Positions 34,699 to 44,527 of a stretch of 64,000 nucleotides of DNA are shown here, piece after piece. Under the pieces are notes generated by a model, which was given only the letters and a program-made list of their open reading frames with translations, had not been told where the DNA came from and searched no databases. The translations under genes were made by a program, and so were the position numbers. This DNA is from Methanosarcinaceae archaeon (GTDB taxonomy: Archaea; Halobacteriota; Methanosarcinia; Methanosarcinales; Methanosarcinaceae), in NCBI GenBank assembly GCA_030611265.1, contig JAUWQD010000009.1, positions 1 to 64,000 of the forward strand. The letters run 5' to 3'. Position 1 is the stretch's first letter. Every line of letters begins with the position of its first letter.

Positions 34699-34747
34699 GG
34701 GGTTTGCATACCATAGGATTGGAAATCCAAGGTCTTACATGCACCCC
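34699..34747. other. Two-tier hairpin before the methyltransferase gene
   Basis: An outer stem GGGGT(tt)GCAT / ATGCACCCC (34699-34709 and 34739-34747) encloses an inner GGATT-GGA-AATCC hairpin (34716-34728). The same 13-nt inner hairpin occurs again at 35596-35608, just after the methyltransferase gene. Possible leader or boundary element; function unknown. Confidence 0.4.
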
Positions 34748-34778
34748 TACGTCCTAAGGATAAATAAACTCACTCAAC

Positions 34779-35546
34779 ATGCCACATGGAACAAATATAG
34801 TAAGATATTATGAAGATCTTGCCGGCAATTATGACAACAAATTTGATAATCAAAGGCTTGAATATATGCGGTCGGTAGAGAACAAGGTTCTCCTTAATAG
34901 TTTAAAACCCGGTTTAATTCTTGATGTTGGTTGTGGAACCGGAGAACAAACATTATTTCTTGCAAAAAAAGATTATCAGGTAATTGGTGTGGATATCTCA
35001 GGGGAAATGATAAGGATTGCAAAAGACAGGGTAGATAATGCAGGTCTGAATGATAAAGTATCATTAATCATTGCCTCGGCCGAAGCTCTTCCTTTCAAAG
35101 ATGATTGCGTTGATGGATTAATTTCAATCTTTGGAGTATACAGTCATGTACCGAAGATAAATATAGCCACCCAAGAGATATACAGGGTCTTGCATAACGG
35201 CAGCCTGGCTGTAATCACTGTTGTGAATAGATGGAATCTAATCTGGTGGATCAAAACCATTCTTAATGCAAAAGGACGCTGGTTATTACACGCCTTAACT
35301 AATAAGGAATATACTGTGAATGGATTGTGGACATATTATTTTTCAAAACGTGAATTATCAAATATACTGAAAAATGCCGGGTTTAAGGTATCAATCGGGT
35401 GTCTGCTACTGTTGCTATACCCGCATAATAATAGGAAACTATATTTTTATGAAAAATTCTTTCTTCGCTTTGAAGATAAAGTAAGGTGGTTGTTTCCTTT
35501 TAATAGTCTGGGGTTCTATCACTTGGCGATTTTTGAAAAAAAATAG
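34779..35546 (+). CDS. Class I SAM-dependent methyltransferase
   Basis: A 255-residue Rossmann-fold methyltransferase with LDVGCGTGEQT (motif I, about residue 47), GVDIS ending the second strand, and IASAEALPFKDDCVDG before the motif IV region. The pattern is that of UbiE/Methyltransf_11 enzymes acting on small molecules or lipids. The C-terminal 90 residues contain hydrophobic stretches (LLLLLYPHN and the final strand), which might associate with membranes. The substrate is unknown. It lies in the accessory island and is bracketed by two copies of a short palindromic hairpin. Confidence 0.85.
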   Translation: MPHGTNIVRYYEDLAGNYDNKFDNQRLEYMRSVENKVLLNSLKPGLILDVGCGTGEQTLFLAKKDYQVIGVDISGEMIRIAKDRVDNAGLNDKVSLIIASAEALPFKDDCVDGLISIFGVYSHVPKINIATQEIYRVLHNGSLAVITVVNRWNLIWWIKTILNAKGRWLLHALTNKEYTVNGLWTYYFSKRELSNILKNAGFKVSIGCLLLLLYPHNNRKLYFYEKFFLRFEDKVRWLFPFNSLGFYHLAIFEKK

Positions 35547-35589
35547 ATATTTTTTGGCATCAATTTCAAAAAAAAAGGGGCGTCACGAA

Positions 35590-35614
35590 CCGGCTGGATT
35601 GGAAATCCGGGGCA
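35590..35614. other. Hairpin after the methyltransferase gene
   Basis: CTGGATT-gga-AATCCGG forms a 7-bp stem (one G-T pair) around GGATTGGAAATCC (35596-35608), identical over 13 nt to 34716-34728. The loop resembles a tRNA-Ser(GGA) anticodon arm, but no other tRNA parts are present. Confidence 0.35.
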
Positions 35615-35801
35615 TCCAGAGGATGTTCAAAGGTTTGTATCTTCTTCTGATTTTTTAATTACTTCATCTGTATCAGGCGCTTTTTTAATTTTCAAACCTC
35701 TCAAATGCCACCCGACAACTCCTGCTCAGGACAAGCTTTTAACATGTACAGACACCTGACATAACGTTTAAGTGCTGTGCATCTTATAATTAGGGCTTAT
35801 A

Positions 35802-36353
35802 ATGAAAACCATTGAAGATTTGAGAAAAATGGCAGAATTGAATCTCTGTGAAAATTGTTTCCAAAAATACAAGATGCTTATTGAACCAACCATAAGAGAT
35901 TTGTTGTCCAATCCTTTAAGTGATTGGAGTGAAGTTGAATCACATATCACTCAGATAGTAATGAAGACAAAAGGAATTTTTAAAGGTAAACTAATATTTA
36001 TTTCTCTTGATAAAGGCTCAAATGAGAAACACAGTGATAAAGTTGATGTGAAGGGGTTCGAAGCAACTAAAACACGGAGTTTCAAATGGAAAATAGATTA
36101 TCTTCAGAAGAATGGAATCCTCAAAGTTTCTTCTTATAGAGTTTTAGATACAGCAAGAGAAGTTAGAAATAAGATACATGATCCTTATGCTCCCTATTCT
36201 GAGCATGACCGAACTCTGTTTCACGTCGCAAATGTGATTACACATCAGATATGGTGTGCGACAATGATTGAGATGGGAGAGGACACATCAAATAATCTCA
36301 AATCTGAAGCAGAGAAAATTGCTGAACAATATTTGGAAAATTTAAATTATTAG
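35802..36353 (+). CDS. Hypothetical protein, possibly HEPN-like
   Basis: A 183-residue, largely helical protein. A CxxC pair (CENC) lies near residue 16. Toward the C terminus AREVRNKIHDPYAPYSEHDRT resembles the arginine-histidine motif of HEPN or DUF4145 proteins, although spacing is R-x3-H rather than the usual R-x4-6-H. HEPN proteins are often RNases in defence or toxin systems; this assignment is tentative. The start ATG stands after a TATA-rich stretch without a clear ribosome site. It sits between a methyltransferase gene and another small orphan gene. Confidence 0.6.
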   Translation: MKTIEDLRKMAELNLCENCFQKYKMLIEPTIRDLLSNPLSDWSEVESHITQIVMKTKGIFKGKLIFISLDKGSNEKHSDKVDVKGFEATKTRSFKWKIDYLQKNGILKVSSYRVLDTAREVRNKIHDPYAPYSEHDRTLFHVANVITHQIWCATMIEMGEDTSNNLKSEAEKIAEQYLENLNY

Positions 36354-36492
36354 AGATAAATCTACAATTTTATTTTTTCACATTGATTGGAAGATATGGC
36401 ATTTGTTATCGTTTTTTCCAGCATCTTCTTCAGATTTCATGGTTGTTTTAGACTTATGTTACTCAACCGAGCATAAATCCCCCATCCCGAAG

Positions 36493-36673
36493 CATGAACG
36501 AGGATGATGCAAAAAACATAAATAAGATATTCAATGCATGTGTTACTACAAAGTCATTGGCGATACATCCACAAACAATATTGCAGAGTATGTGGCAGCT
36601 ATTAACGCATTCACAAGATTGAATGAAATTAACAATTTTATAAATAAATCAAACCAAACCAGGGAGACTCAAT
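36493..36673 (+). pseudogene. Possible decayed coding remnant
   Basis: In the 320-bp gap (36354-36673) there are two overlapping frames with protein-like composition: one beginning MNEDDAKNINKIF at 36493, and a second continuing YYKVIGDTSTNNIAEYVAAIN to the next gene. They could be one gene broken by a frameshift around 36540. There is no family recognition, so the evidence is composition only. Confidence 0.2.
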
Positions 36674-36919
36674 ATGGATAAATTAACAAATAGTGAAATG
36701 TATGAAACATATATAAAATATGGAAAAATACATGCAGCTGAAGACATAAGTGTAGAACACCTTGATGAAATGTGGAATGAAGATATAGAGGAACTCGCAG
36801 ATTTAAACATCATGCCTATATTCTCTGATATGAAACAACTTGTCGAAAACTTATACGCTGAAAGTCTATCTGAAGAAGAAAAAATATACATTGCATTAAA
36901 AATAGGGATGTTGATGTAA
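36674..36919 (+). CDS. Hypothetical small acidic helical protein
   Basis: An 81-residue, acidic, predicted all-helical protein with no cysteine and no signal peptide; it ends in an amphipathic helix EEEKIYIALKIGM. The ATG is preceded by CAGGGAGA, a good ribosome site. I do not recognise a family. It lies at the edge of the accessory island and converges with the radical SAM gene. An antitoxin or immunity-like partner is possible but not supported by any motif. Confidence 0.55.
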   Translation: MDKLTNSEMYETYIKYGKIHAAEDISVEHLDEMWNEDIEELADLNIMPIFSDMKQLVENLYAESLSEEEKIYIALKIGMLM

Positions 36920-37039
36920 ATAACTTAAATAAAATGATTTCTTGCTTTGAATCCTGAGATGGTTACCAACCCTTACCCAAATCCCGTAGTGGCTTTGTGT
37001 ATAAAGTGCGTCCTGTGTAAAAAGAATATGACTCAGAAA

Positions 37040-38065
37040 TCACTTGCGCAGGTACAGCCACTCACCACTCTGCGACATCTCCCCATCAATACGTGTTGAA
37101 TCCTGCGCCAAAACCCCGCAGCATGTTCCAAAATATTCAATCTCATAACCTTCAGCGCGTGCATATTTAATAAAACTGCGAGTCGGAAGTGCGATATTAA
37201 GAACTCCGCACTCAAGTGCGATCCGCTCTATAAATTCACGGTCGCGACCGTTCGAATGAGCACAGCCAAGAGTTATAGGAGTATTCGGGAACAGTTCTGA
37301 TGCGTAGCAAAAAACCTCTGCGAAATCACGTGGGTCGGGTTTGACCGATGACATCGGAGTCCCTGCAAGCGGCATGAGTCCGGTTATCACGACTGTAGCC
37401 GGATTGATCTTACGGATTAGTTCAAGTGCCCGAAGTTCCCCTCGCATGTTGCCAAAATCAAGACCTACACATACATGTGGGAATGTGTCGATACCGGCAT
37501 TTGAGATCGCCTCAAGGCTTTTTATATAGTCATCCTCTGTGACATCCAGATCATAGACACGCTTAACAGTCTCCACATCCCCGACAACATCAAAAGCAAT
37601 ACCATCAAGACCGCTATCCTTTAAGGCATGCGCCTCGTCGGGTGTGATAAAACCAGTATGGGCTATAACAATAAGGTTAGTTTCCTTCTTGATCTTCTTA
37701 ATCGAATCTGCCACATCTGCGGTTGGGACTTTCCCTTTTGTGTTACATCCACCGGTTATGAGCATCCCCTTCGCACCGCTTTTTGCAAGCATGTGCGCGG
37801 TCTCTTCCAATTTCTCAGGTGAATCCGCAGGTATCAGGCGGGACAATAGTTTTCCGCCGCAATGTTTACAGTTCAACTGGCATAAACTGCCGGTCAGTGA
37901 TACTGAAGGAAAAAAATCCGATGTGATGAAAACATTGAGTTTTTTGCCATAATTGTCAAGAGATGACTCTCTGGACTTATGCATACGCTCGCGGACGCCC
38001 AGGTCAAACGATCCAAGATCAAAAACCGCCATTATTTTGTTGCCTGACGAAAGTTTAGGCTTCAA
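37040..38065 (-). CDS. Second LipS1-like radical SAM protein
   Basis: A 341-residue radical SAM protein with CQLNCKHC (C62, C66, C69), a GMLITGG SAM-binding turn, and a CC pair in GTCCGV near the C terminus. It parallels the protein at 31256-32239 along its length (the SLTG-C-x3-C-x2-C opening, HTGFI, and PxxGTPM segments) and so is a paralogue. The start is uncertain: TTG at 38065 overlaps the lplB stop by 11 bp, or ATG at 38032. Its coupling to lplB places it in lipoate metabolism. Confidence 0.8.
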   Translation of the reverse strand: MKPKLSSGNKIMAVFDLGSFDLGVRERMHKSRESSLDNYGKKLNVFITSDFFPSVSLTGSLCQLNCKHCGGKLLSRLIPADSPEKLEETAHMLAKSGAKGMLITGGCNTKGKVPTADVADSIKKIKKETNLIVIAHTGFITPDEAHALKDSGLDGIAFDVVGDVETVKRVYDLDVTEDDYIKSLEAISNAGIDTFPHVCVGLDFGNMRGELRALELIRKINPATVVITGLMPLAGTPMSSVKPDPRDFAEVFCYASELFPNTPITLGCAHSNGRDREFIERIALECGVLNIALPTRSFIKYARAEGYEIEYFGTCCGVLAQDSTRIDGEMSQSGEWLYLRK

Positions 38066-38345
38066 CTGCCAGCATGATGGATGTCATAAAATCTTCCGGT
38101 ACGGTTCCAGGTGCGATAATGCCTTCCAAGTCATAGGCAAGTCTTACGGCATCGAGCACGGAATCTGAAGTCGCATATACACCTTTTAATGATTCTGCGA
38201 TCTTTTCTATCGCAGTTTCAGGGAATAAAAAGAAATCTCCCGAAAATTCAATATCCTGTATCTTGTTTCCATCCAATTTAACAAACGAGCGGATAAGTCC
38301 GCCTTTTGATTTGTGCCTTCCTTCTTTGTATCCTTCGTAGCTCAT
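38055..38345 (-). CDS. lplB: Lipoate-protein ligase accessory subunit LplB
   Basis: A 96-residue protein matching the C-terminal accessory domain of lipoate ligases: KSKGGLIRSFVKLDGNKIQDI followed by GDFFLFPETAIEKIAESLKG. In archaea such as Thermoplasma this domain is a separate gene and is needed with LplA for lipoate adenylation. The LplA partner is far away at 52320-53117. GGTGA lies a few bases upstream of the ATG. It is immediately upstream of, and overlapping, a LipS1-like gene. Confidence 0.9.
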   Translation of the reverse strand: MSYEGYKEGRHKSKGGLIRSFVKLDGNKIQDIEFSGDFFLFPETAIEKIAESLKGVYATSDSVLDAVRLAYDLEGIIAPGTVPEDFMTSIMLAVEA

Positions 38346-38377
38346 TGTATCACCGCAAATTTAGTATCGTTGTCTTA

Positions 38378-41300
38378 TTATTCCGAATTCCCTTGCAAGA
38401 TCTCTTTGTGATATTCATTGATCGACTTGATGGTAATATCACCTTTTTTCATTGCCTCAATAGCGCCACCTGCTGCAAGTGCTGCCTGAATTGTCGTGAT
38501 ATAAGGAACCGCAAAGTCAACAGCAGCACGTCTGATCTGATACCCGTCCTTTCGTCCCTGCTTGCTTGTCGGGGTATTGATGATCAGCGCGACTTCATCC
38601 CTGCGCATCATATCGATAACATTCGGACTGCCATCATGTACTTTCTTGACAACCTCCATCACAATACCATGCTCACCCAGATGATTTGCAGTTCCTTTCG
38701 TGCCAATCAATTCAAGTCCCACGTCCTGCATCTTTTTGGCAACATCTACAATACGTTCCTTGTCATCTTCACGGATGGACATAAATACTTTGCCCGTAAG
38801 AGGCAGCAAATTGTCTGCACTTACCTGCGCTTTGAAAAATGCACGTCCGTAATCATAATCAATTCCCATGACCTCACCCGTGCTTTTCATCTCAGGTCCA
38901 AGTACCGGATCGGCACCCGGGAGTTTGTCAAATGGCAAAAGCACTTCCTTCACAGATACATGGTTAACCTTCGGTTCCCTCTCCCGCAAATATCCAAGGT
39001 CTTTAAGAGAATGACCCACAATAACCTGGGCTGCAATCTTTGCAAGTGGAAGGCCTACTGCCTTTGATACGAATGGTATTGTCCGGCTGGAACGTGGATT
39101 TGCCTCCAAAACATATACCACTCCATCTTTCTCAGCCATCTGGATATTGATAATTCCTATAACGTTCAGGGCAAGCGCGATCTTGCGCGTATAATCCCTG
39201 ACAACTTCAAGTGTCTCCTCTTTTATCGACTGCGGAGGGATCACGCAAGCAGAATCTCCAGAATGTACACCTGCCTCCTCAATGTGCTCCATGATAGCGC
39301 CGATCAGCACATCCTTGCCATCACATACCGCGTCAACATCTATCTCGACTGCGCTTTCAAGGAAATCATCGATCAAAATAGGATGGTCTGGGGATACCTT
39401 TACAGCCTCGCGCATGTACCGCTCAAGGTCATTCTGATCATAGACGATCTCCATAGCCCTGCCGCCAAGCACGTAAGAAGGTCTTACAAGAACAGGATAA
39501 TCGATACGGTTTGCCACCACAATTGCCTCTTCCTGTGATGTGGCATATCCGGCTTCGGGCTGGTTGATGCCAATATCGTTCATGATCAGGTTGAACTTCT
39601 CACGGTTTTCTGCCAGATCCATATTTTCAGGGGATGTCCCCAGGATCACTGTATCAATGTCATCCCTGCGGTCAAGTTCCCGCTGCAGGGGCAGTGCGAG
39701 ATTTACAGAAGTCTGTCCACCAAACTGAACCAATACACCGTAAGGGTTCTCGCGCTCGATCACGTTCATGACATCTTCAAGCGTCAGAGGTTCAAAGAAC
39801 AACTTGTCTGATGTATCATAATCCGTTGAAACCGTTTCAGGATTGTTGTTAATAATATGTGTCTCGATCCCTTCATTGCGGATCGCAGTGACTGCATGTA
39901 CAGTACAATAATCGAACTCAATACCCTGCCCGATACGGATCGGTCCGGCACCTAAAATAAGGATCTTTTTGCGGTCGGTAGGTTCATCTTCGCACATCTC
40001 TTCATAGCACGAATAGTAGTACGGAGTTTCTGCCGCAAATTCAGCCGCACAGGTATCGACCATCTTATATGTCGCTGTTATCCCCATGCTACGCCTCAAG
40101 TCATTGATCTCTTCCCGGGTCTTGCCTGTGAATTCTGCGATAAGTGCATCAGTAAAACCCATGCGTTTAGCATCTTTCATCAGTTTTGCAGAAATATCTC
40201 CAGACTTCACTTCATCAGCAAGTGCATCTTCCATATCTATGATATTCTTGATCTTCTGAATGAAAAATGGTACAATACTTGTGAGTTCAACGATCTCATC
40301 AATGGTAAAACCTATACGCAGAGCATGGTAAAGAGCATACAATCGATCACTTGTCGGGATCTTCAACAGTGTTATGATCTCATTCTTGTCCCATGTCTCG
40401 CTGCCAAAACTTGTGCTGATGTCCAGTGACCTGATCGCTTTTAACATAGACTCTTCGATCGTCCGTCCGATTGCCATTACCTCACCTGTACTCTTCATAG
40501 CGGTGGTGAGTGTCTTATCGGCAGTCACAAACTTATCAAATGGCCATCGGGGTATCTTGGTCACAACATAATCAATAGTAGGTTCAAATGATGCGGGTGT
40601 CTTTTTGGTCACATCGTTGAGTATCTCATCGAGTTTCATACCTATCGCGATCTTGGCTGTGACCCGTGCGATCGGATATCCTGTTGCCTTTGATGCAAGA
40701 GCGGATGAGCGTGAAACACGAGGGTTCACTTCCACGATCCTGTATTCACCATCTTTTACTGCAAACTGGATATTGCATCCGCCTTCAATTCCGAATGTGC
40801 GGATGATCTTTATCGCGGCAGTTCGCAGCATCTGGTGGTCTTGATCGGTAAGTGTCTGTGAAGGAGTGACAACAGCCGATTCTCCTGTATGAATTCCCAT
40901 CGGGTCAATGTTTTCCATATTACAAATGACAATGCACGTATCATTGGAATCACGCATTACCTCGTATTCGAACTCGCCCCATCCAAGTACACTTTCTTCG
41001 ATCAATACCTGATTGATACGACTGCGCTTAAGTCCGCGCTCTGTAATCTCAAGGAGTTGCTCTTTTGTGTATGCGATCCCGCCGCCTGCACCACCAAGTG
41101 TGTATGCAGGTCTGATGATCAATGGAAGTCCAAGTTCATCAATAAGTGCCTCAGCCTCCTTTAGAGATGATATCGCCTTGCTGCGGGGAACTTTTTCCCC
41201 GATGCGCTCCATTGTCTGTTTGAACAACTCACGGTCTTCAGTGTTCTTGATCGCTTCAAGAGGGGTGCCCAACAGTTCGACCCCGTATTTCTCAAAAACA

Positions 41301-41617
41301 CCCATCTCTGCAAGTTCACTTGTAATATTAAGTCCTGTCTGGCCGCCAATTCCTGCAATTATACCATCAGGTCGTTCTTTTTCTATGATCTTCGCAACAA
41401 CATTCGCCTCGATCGGCTCAATGTACACCGCATCAGCCATCTCAGGATCGGTCATGATAGTTGCAGGGTTTGAGTTTACAAGCACAACTTTCAAACCTTC
41501 TTCTTTCAATGACCTGCATGCCTGACTGCCTGAAAAATCGAATTCTGCTGCCTGCCCTATCATGATAGGGCCTGATCCGATCAACAGTATCTTCTTAATG
41601 TCATTCCGTTTTGGCAT
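38378..41617 (-). CDS. carB: Carbamoyl-phosphate synthase large subunit
   Basis: The 1079-residue large subunit makes carbamoyl phosphate from ammonia, bicarbonate and two ATP for arginine and pyrimidine synthesis. Both halves show the ATP-grasp repeat: [16 protein letters not shown] and [15 protein letters not shown] open each one, with [14 protein letters not shown] and [16 protein letters not shown] ATP loops. The C-terminal 150 residues are the methylglyoxal-synthase-like allosteric domain. Full length, with no frameshift. It overlaps carA by one base and is last in a carAB operon. Confidence 0.98.
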   Translation of the reverse strand: MPKRNDIKKILLIGSGPIMIGQAAEFDFSGSQACRSLKEEGLKVVLVNSNPATIMTDPEMADAVYIEPIEANVVAKIIEKERPDGIIAGIGGQTGLNITSELAEMGVFEKYGVELLGTPLEAIKNTEDRELFKQTMERIGEKVPRSKAISSLKEAEALIDELGLPLIIRPAYTLGGAGGGIAYTKEQLLEITERGLKRSRINQVLIEESVLGWGEFEYEVMRDSNDTCIVICNMENIDPMGIHTGESAVVTPSQTLTDQDHQMLRTAAIKIIRTFGIEGGCNIQFAVKDGEYRIVEVNPRVSRSSALASKATGYPIARVTAKIAIGMKLDEILNDVTKKTPASFEPTIDYVVTKIPRWPFDKFVTADKTLTTAMKSTGEVMAIGRTIEESMLKAIRSLDISTSFGSETWDKNEIITLLKIPTSDRLYALYHALRIGFTIDEIVELTSIVPFFIQKIKNIIDMEDALADEVKSGDISAKLMKDAKRMGFTDALIAEFTGKTREEINDLRRSMGITATYKMVDTCAAEFAAETPYYYSCYEEMCEDEPTDRKKILILGAGPIRIGQGIEFDYCTVHAVTAIRNEGIETHIINNNPETVSTDYDTSDKLFFEPLTLEDVMNVIERENPYGVLVQFGGQTSVNLALPLQRELDRRDDIDTVILGTSPENMDLAENREKFNLIMNDIGINQPEAGYATSQEEAIVVANRIDYPVLVRPSYVLGGRAMEIVYDQNDLERYMREAVKVSPDHPILIDDFLESAVEIDVDAVCDGKDVLIGAIMEHIEEAGVHSGDSACVIPPQSIKEETLEVVRDYTRKIALALNVIGIINIQMAEKDGVVYVLEANPRSSRTIPFVSKAVGLPLAKIAAQVIVGHSLKDLGYLREREPKVNHVSVKEVLLPFDKLPGADPVLGPEMKSTGEVMGIDYDYGRAFFKAQVSADNLLPLTGKVFMSIREDDKERIVDVAKKMQDVGLELIGTKGTANHLGEHGIVMEVVKKVHDGSPNVIDMMRRDEVALIINTPTSKQGRKDGYQIRRAAVDFAVPYITTIQAALAAGGAIEAMKKGDITIKSINEYHKEILQGNSE

Positions 41618-42714
41618 TATGCCTCACCCCCGATTGATTTGAGGACCTTACCAAAGAATAGTTTTTCCGTATCCATTGGACCCGGATTCGCTTCAGGATG
41701 ATATTGTACACTGAAAATATTAAGGTTATCATGTGAAATGCCCTCGACCGTACCGTCATTGGCATTGGTCTGGGTAATGGAAACATCTGTGCCGTCAAGT
41801 GAATCACCATCAACCGCAAAACCATGGTTTTGTGATGTGATATGAACTATTCCTGATTCATGATCCTTCACTGGCTGGTTTGCGCCACGATGTCCGAACT
41901 TGAGTTTATATGTATCCGCGCCAAGTGCAAGTGAGATGACCTGATTGCCAAAGCATATCCCTGCTATCGGAACTACGCCTGCCAATTCGGATACTGCTTT
42001 AATGGCATCTTTTGCGTTTTGAGGGTCGCCCGGACCATTTGAAACAAAGAGGAGGTCCGGTTCATACGCCTCTATTATAGATACGGAAGTTGTTGCAGGA
42101 ACGACAGTAACATCAATTCCACGCGCCAGAAGGCTTGAAAGGATGCTTCTTTTAATTCCTAGATCGATCACAACTGCATGTTTTTGATCATTTGCCGATG
42201 ATATATCACTCTTGATGTGATAAGGTTCAGGACATGTCACCTTTGAGATCAGGTCTATGCTCGATATCTCCGGCTGGCTGCGCGCAAGACGCACTGCTTC
42301 CTCGCCATCATCGCTGCCGCATATCAAAGCCGCACGCATTGCTCCGTGCTCTCTCGTTTTTATAGTGAGCATGCGAGTGTCCACTCCTGAAATTCCACAA
42401 ACTCCTTCGTCTTCCATCAATTTATAGATAGTACGCGTAGATTTGTGATGATAAGGTTCATTGCACACTTCCCGGACAACAAGTGCTTCCGCTTTTACAC
42501 CATCTGATTGGAAACGCTCACCACTAACCCCATAATTCCCGATCATGGGATAGGTGAACATCAATATCTGACCCTTATATGAAGGATCGGTCAGAGCTTC
42601 CTCATAACCGGTATATTGTGTAGTAAAAACAAGTTCGCCACAAACGGTACCCTCGGCACCAAAACCGGTGCCTTTGACAATTGTTCCATCTTCTAATCCT
42701 ATTACTGCATTCAT
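41617..42714 (-). CDS. carA: Carbamoyl-phosphate synthase small subunit
   Basis: A 365-residue glutaminase subunit delivering ammonia to CarB. The class I amidotransferase triad is visible: Cys in GICFGNQ (about residue 240), then His and Glu in YHPEANPGP near the end. The N-terminal half is the CarA-specific domain. The start is taken as the ATG at 42712-42714 ([10 protein letters not shown]), which matches the family's usual N terminus; a seven-codon extension is in frame. Its 3' end overlaps carB. Confidence 0.97.
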   Translation of the reverse strand: MNAVIGLEDGTIVKGTGFGAEGTVCGELVFTTQYTGYEEALTDPSYKGQILMFTYPMIGNYGVSGERFQSDGVKAEALVVREVCNEPYHHKSTRTIYKLMEDEGVCGISGVDTRMLTIKTREHGAMRAALICGSDDGEEAVRLARSQPEISSIDLISKVTCPEPYHIKSDISSANDQKHAVVIDLGIKRSILSSLLARGIDVTVVPATTSVSIIEAYEPDLLFVSNGPGDPQNAKDAIKAVSELAGVVPIAGICFGNQVISLALGADTYKLKFGHRGANQPVKDHESGIVHITSQNHGFAVDGDSLDGTDVSITQTNANDGTVEGISHDNLNIFSVQYHPEANPGPMDTEKLFFGKVLKSIGGEA

Positions 42715-42941
42715 AGTGAGAACCTGTCTATACATATCAAGAATAGGCTATAAGCGTTGCGATGGATGACAAGTTATTAGGACGAAAATATCCAAGTAAT
42801 CGTCAGATATTTCACCATTTGATCAATACTTGATGTGATACTTTTCCTGTGGTCATTGCCTATATATTTCATCAATATGATCATCAAAACCTTTGGCAGA
42901 GGCGCACTATTAAGACAAAACATATACATTTATGTGGGTTA

Positions 42942-43096
42942 TTATTATATAGCAGGATGTAGTTAAGTGGTTACCTTATGGTGAATAGCGTAAGCATCAC
43001 ATTCAATTGGGCTTAAACACATATACCACCCTGATAACCAAAGTTACTACTAAACCGTAAAAACGACAAGACCACAAATAAAGGAGTATAGTACAA
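42942..43096 (+). promoter_or_regulatory. Promoter and structured leader of the hdr-glt operon
   Basis: A TATA-like TTATTATATAG lies near 42943-42953, predicting a transcript start near 42970-42978 and a leader of about 120 nt. Pairings are TGGTTA/TAACCA (42968-42973 with 43035-43040) and an inner GTGA/TCAC hairpin (42981-42984 with 42997-43000) capped by GC-GTAA-GC, a GNRA-type tetraloop. The ribosome site AAAGGAG is at 43080-43086. The rest of the 380-bp gap shows nothing definite. Confidence 0.4.
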
Positions 43097-44527
43097 ATGA
43101 CCGATTATGCAGTATTCTGGGGATGTACAATCCCTGCACGTTTCCCATTCATGGAAAAGTCGATCCGGCTCGTGTTAGACGAACTGGGTGTCGGACTTTT
43201 TGAGATTGAAGGTGCAACCTGTTGCCCCACAAAATCAATCATTAAAGTGGGTGACGACTTCACATGGTACGTCACAGCAGCAAGGAACCTTGCCCTGGCA
43301 GAAAACATGGGCATGGACCTCATAACACCGTGCAATGGCTGTTACAGTACATTAAAAGCAGCCGCATCTGAACTTAATATCAATCATGAACTTCGCAACG
43401 AGGTCAATGAGATCCTTGCAGACGTGGGACTTGAATACAAGGGCACTTTGCAGATCAAACACCTCGTCGAAGCATTATATGACGACATTGGTACAGAAGC
43501 GATCAAAAGCCGTATAGTTCTTCCACTCGATGGAATGAACATCGCAGTCCACTACGGATGTCACATGATCCGTCCCAGTTCAGCAATTCATTTTGATGAT
43601 CCAAACCATCCTACAAAATTCGATATCCTTGTCGAATTACTTGGTGCTAAAAGTGTAGACCATCCCACAAAGATGCTCTGCTGCGGTAACGACCTCGGCA
43701 ATGTAGAAGACTCATCAGATGCTGTAGCACTCTCACGCGAGAAGATCCTCGAAGTACAGGAGATCGCGGACGCCATGACACTGATGTGCCCCGCATGCTT
43801 TACCCAGTTCGATTCTAAACAGTACCTGATGCAAAAAAGTGGCGAGAAGCTACACATGCCAATCGTTTACTTCACGGAACTCATGGGGCTGGCATTTGGA
43901 TTCAAGCCGTCAGAACTTGGAATGAACATGCACAGGGTTGAAACTGATACGTTCATCGAAACATTCCATGAACGCTCAAAGCATCTTGACAGTGCAAGAC
44001 AACATTTCGATCTCGCAGCCCTTCGGCGCTGCTATGAATGTGCAGCATGTGTTGACGACTGTCCGGTTACAAAGATAATCCCGCGGTTTGAACCAAATCG
44101 TATGATAGGTGATGTGTTGAGCGGCAAACTTGACGAGATCGTGGAATCCCCGGATATCTGGTACTGTACGAACTGCTATACATGTTATGAACTCTGCCCG
44201 CAGAAGTTCGGTATGGTGAAGGTCTTTGACAAACTCAAACAACTATCAAACGAGCGAGGCACGGCTCCTGAATCATTCCAGGGCGGGTTGAAGATGTTCA
44301 TGGATACCGGCAAGTTGGGCGAGCCGACAGCCATGCGCAAGAAATTGAAATTGCCGGAACCCCCAAAAAGCGGTGTGGATGATATCAAGAAATTGATCGT
44401 TTTGATCGAGGAACGAAAAGGATCAATACCCGAAAAGGGGCCGGAACCAGAATCATCGGATGATGAAGATAATGATAACGACAATGATAATGATAAACTA
44501 CAGACAGGTGAATTAAATGAGATGTAA
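43097..44527 (+). CDS. HdrB-HdrC fusion protein
   Basis: A 476-residue iron-sulfur protein. Residues 1-295 are HdrB-like, with two CCG cysteine-rich modules (ATCCPTKS, CNGCYS; YGCHMIRP, CCGND, CPACF) that in HdrB hold the noncubane [4Fe-4S] pair reducing disulfides. Residues 300-400 are HdrC-like, with CYECAACVDDCP and CTNCYTCYELCP binding two [4Fe-4S] clusters. The order B-then-C is the reverse of HdrD, which is C-then-B. An acidic D/N repeat tail follows. There are no membrane segments. It opens a seven-gene operon with glutamate synthase and HdrCBA, and overlaps the next gene by 11 bp. The substrate is unknown. Confidence 0.88.
   Translation: MTDYAVFWGCTIPARFPFMEKSIRLVLDELGVGLFEIEGATCCPTKSIIKVGDDFTWYVTAARNLALAENMGMDLITPCNGCYSTLKAAASELNINHELRNEVNEILADVGLEYKGTLQIKHLVEALYDDIGTEAIKSRIVLPLDGMNIAVHYGCHMIRPSSAIHFDDPNHPTKFDILVELLGAKSVDHPTKMLCCGNDLGNVEDSSDAVALSREKILEVQEIADAMTLMCPACFTQFDSKQYLMQKSGEKLHMPIVYFTELMGLAFGFKPSELGMNMHRVETDTFIETFHERSKHLDSARQHFDLAALRRCYECAACVDDCPVTKIIPRFEPNRMIGDVLSGKLDEIVESPDIWYCTNCYTCYELCPQKFGMVKVFDKLKQLSNERGTAPESFQGGLKMFMDTGKLGEPTAMRKKLKLPEPPKSGVDDIKKLIVLIEERKGSIPEKGPEPESSDDEDNDNDNDNDKLQTGELNEM

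Noticed and set aside
34598..34813. 71-codon plus-strand frame before the methyltransferase
   Set aside because: It overlaps the hairpin region and the methyltransferase start in another frame, with no motif.
35590..35650. tRNA-Ser(GGA) candidate
   Set aside because: Only the anticodon-like hairpin is present; no acceptor, D arm or T arm can be formed.
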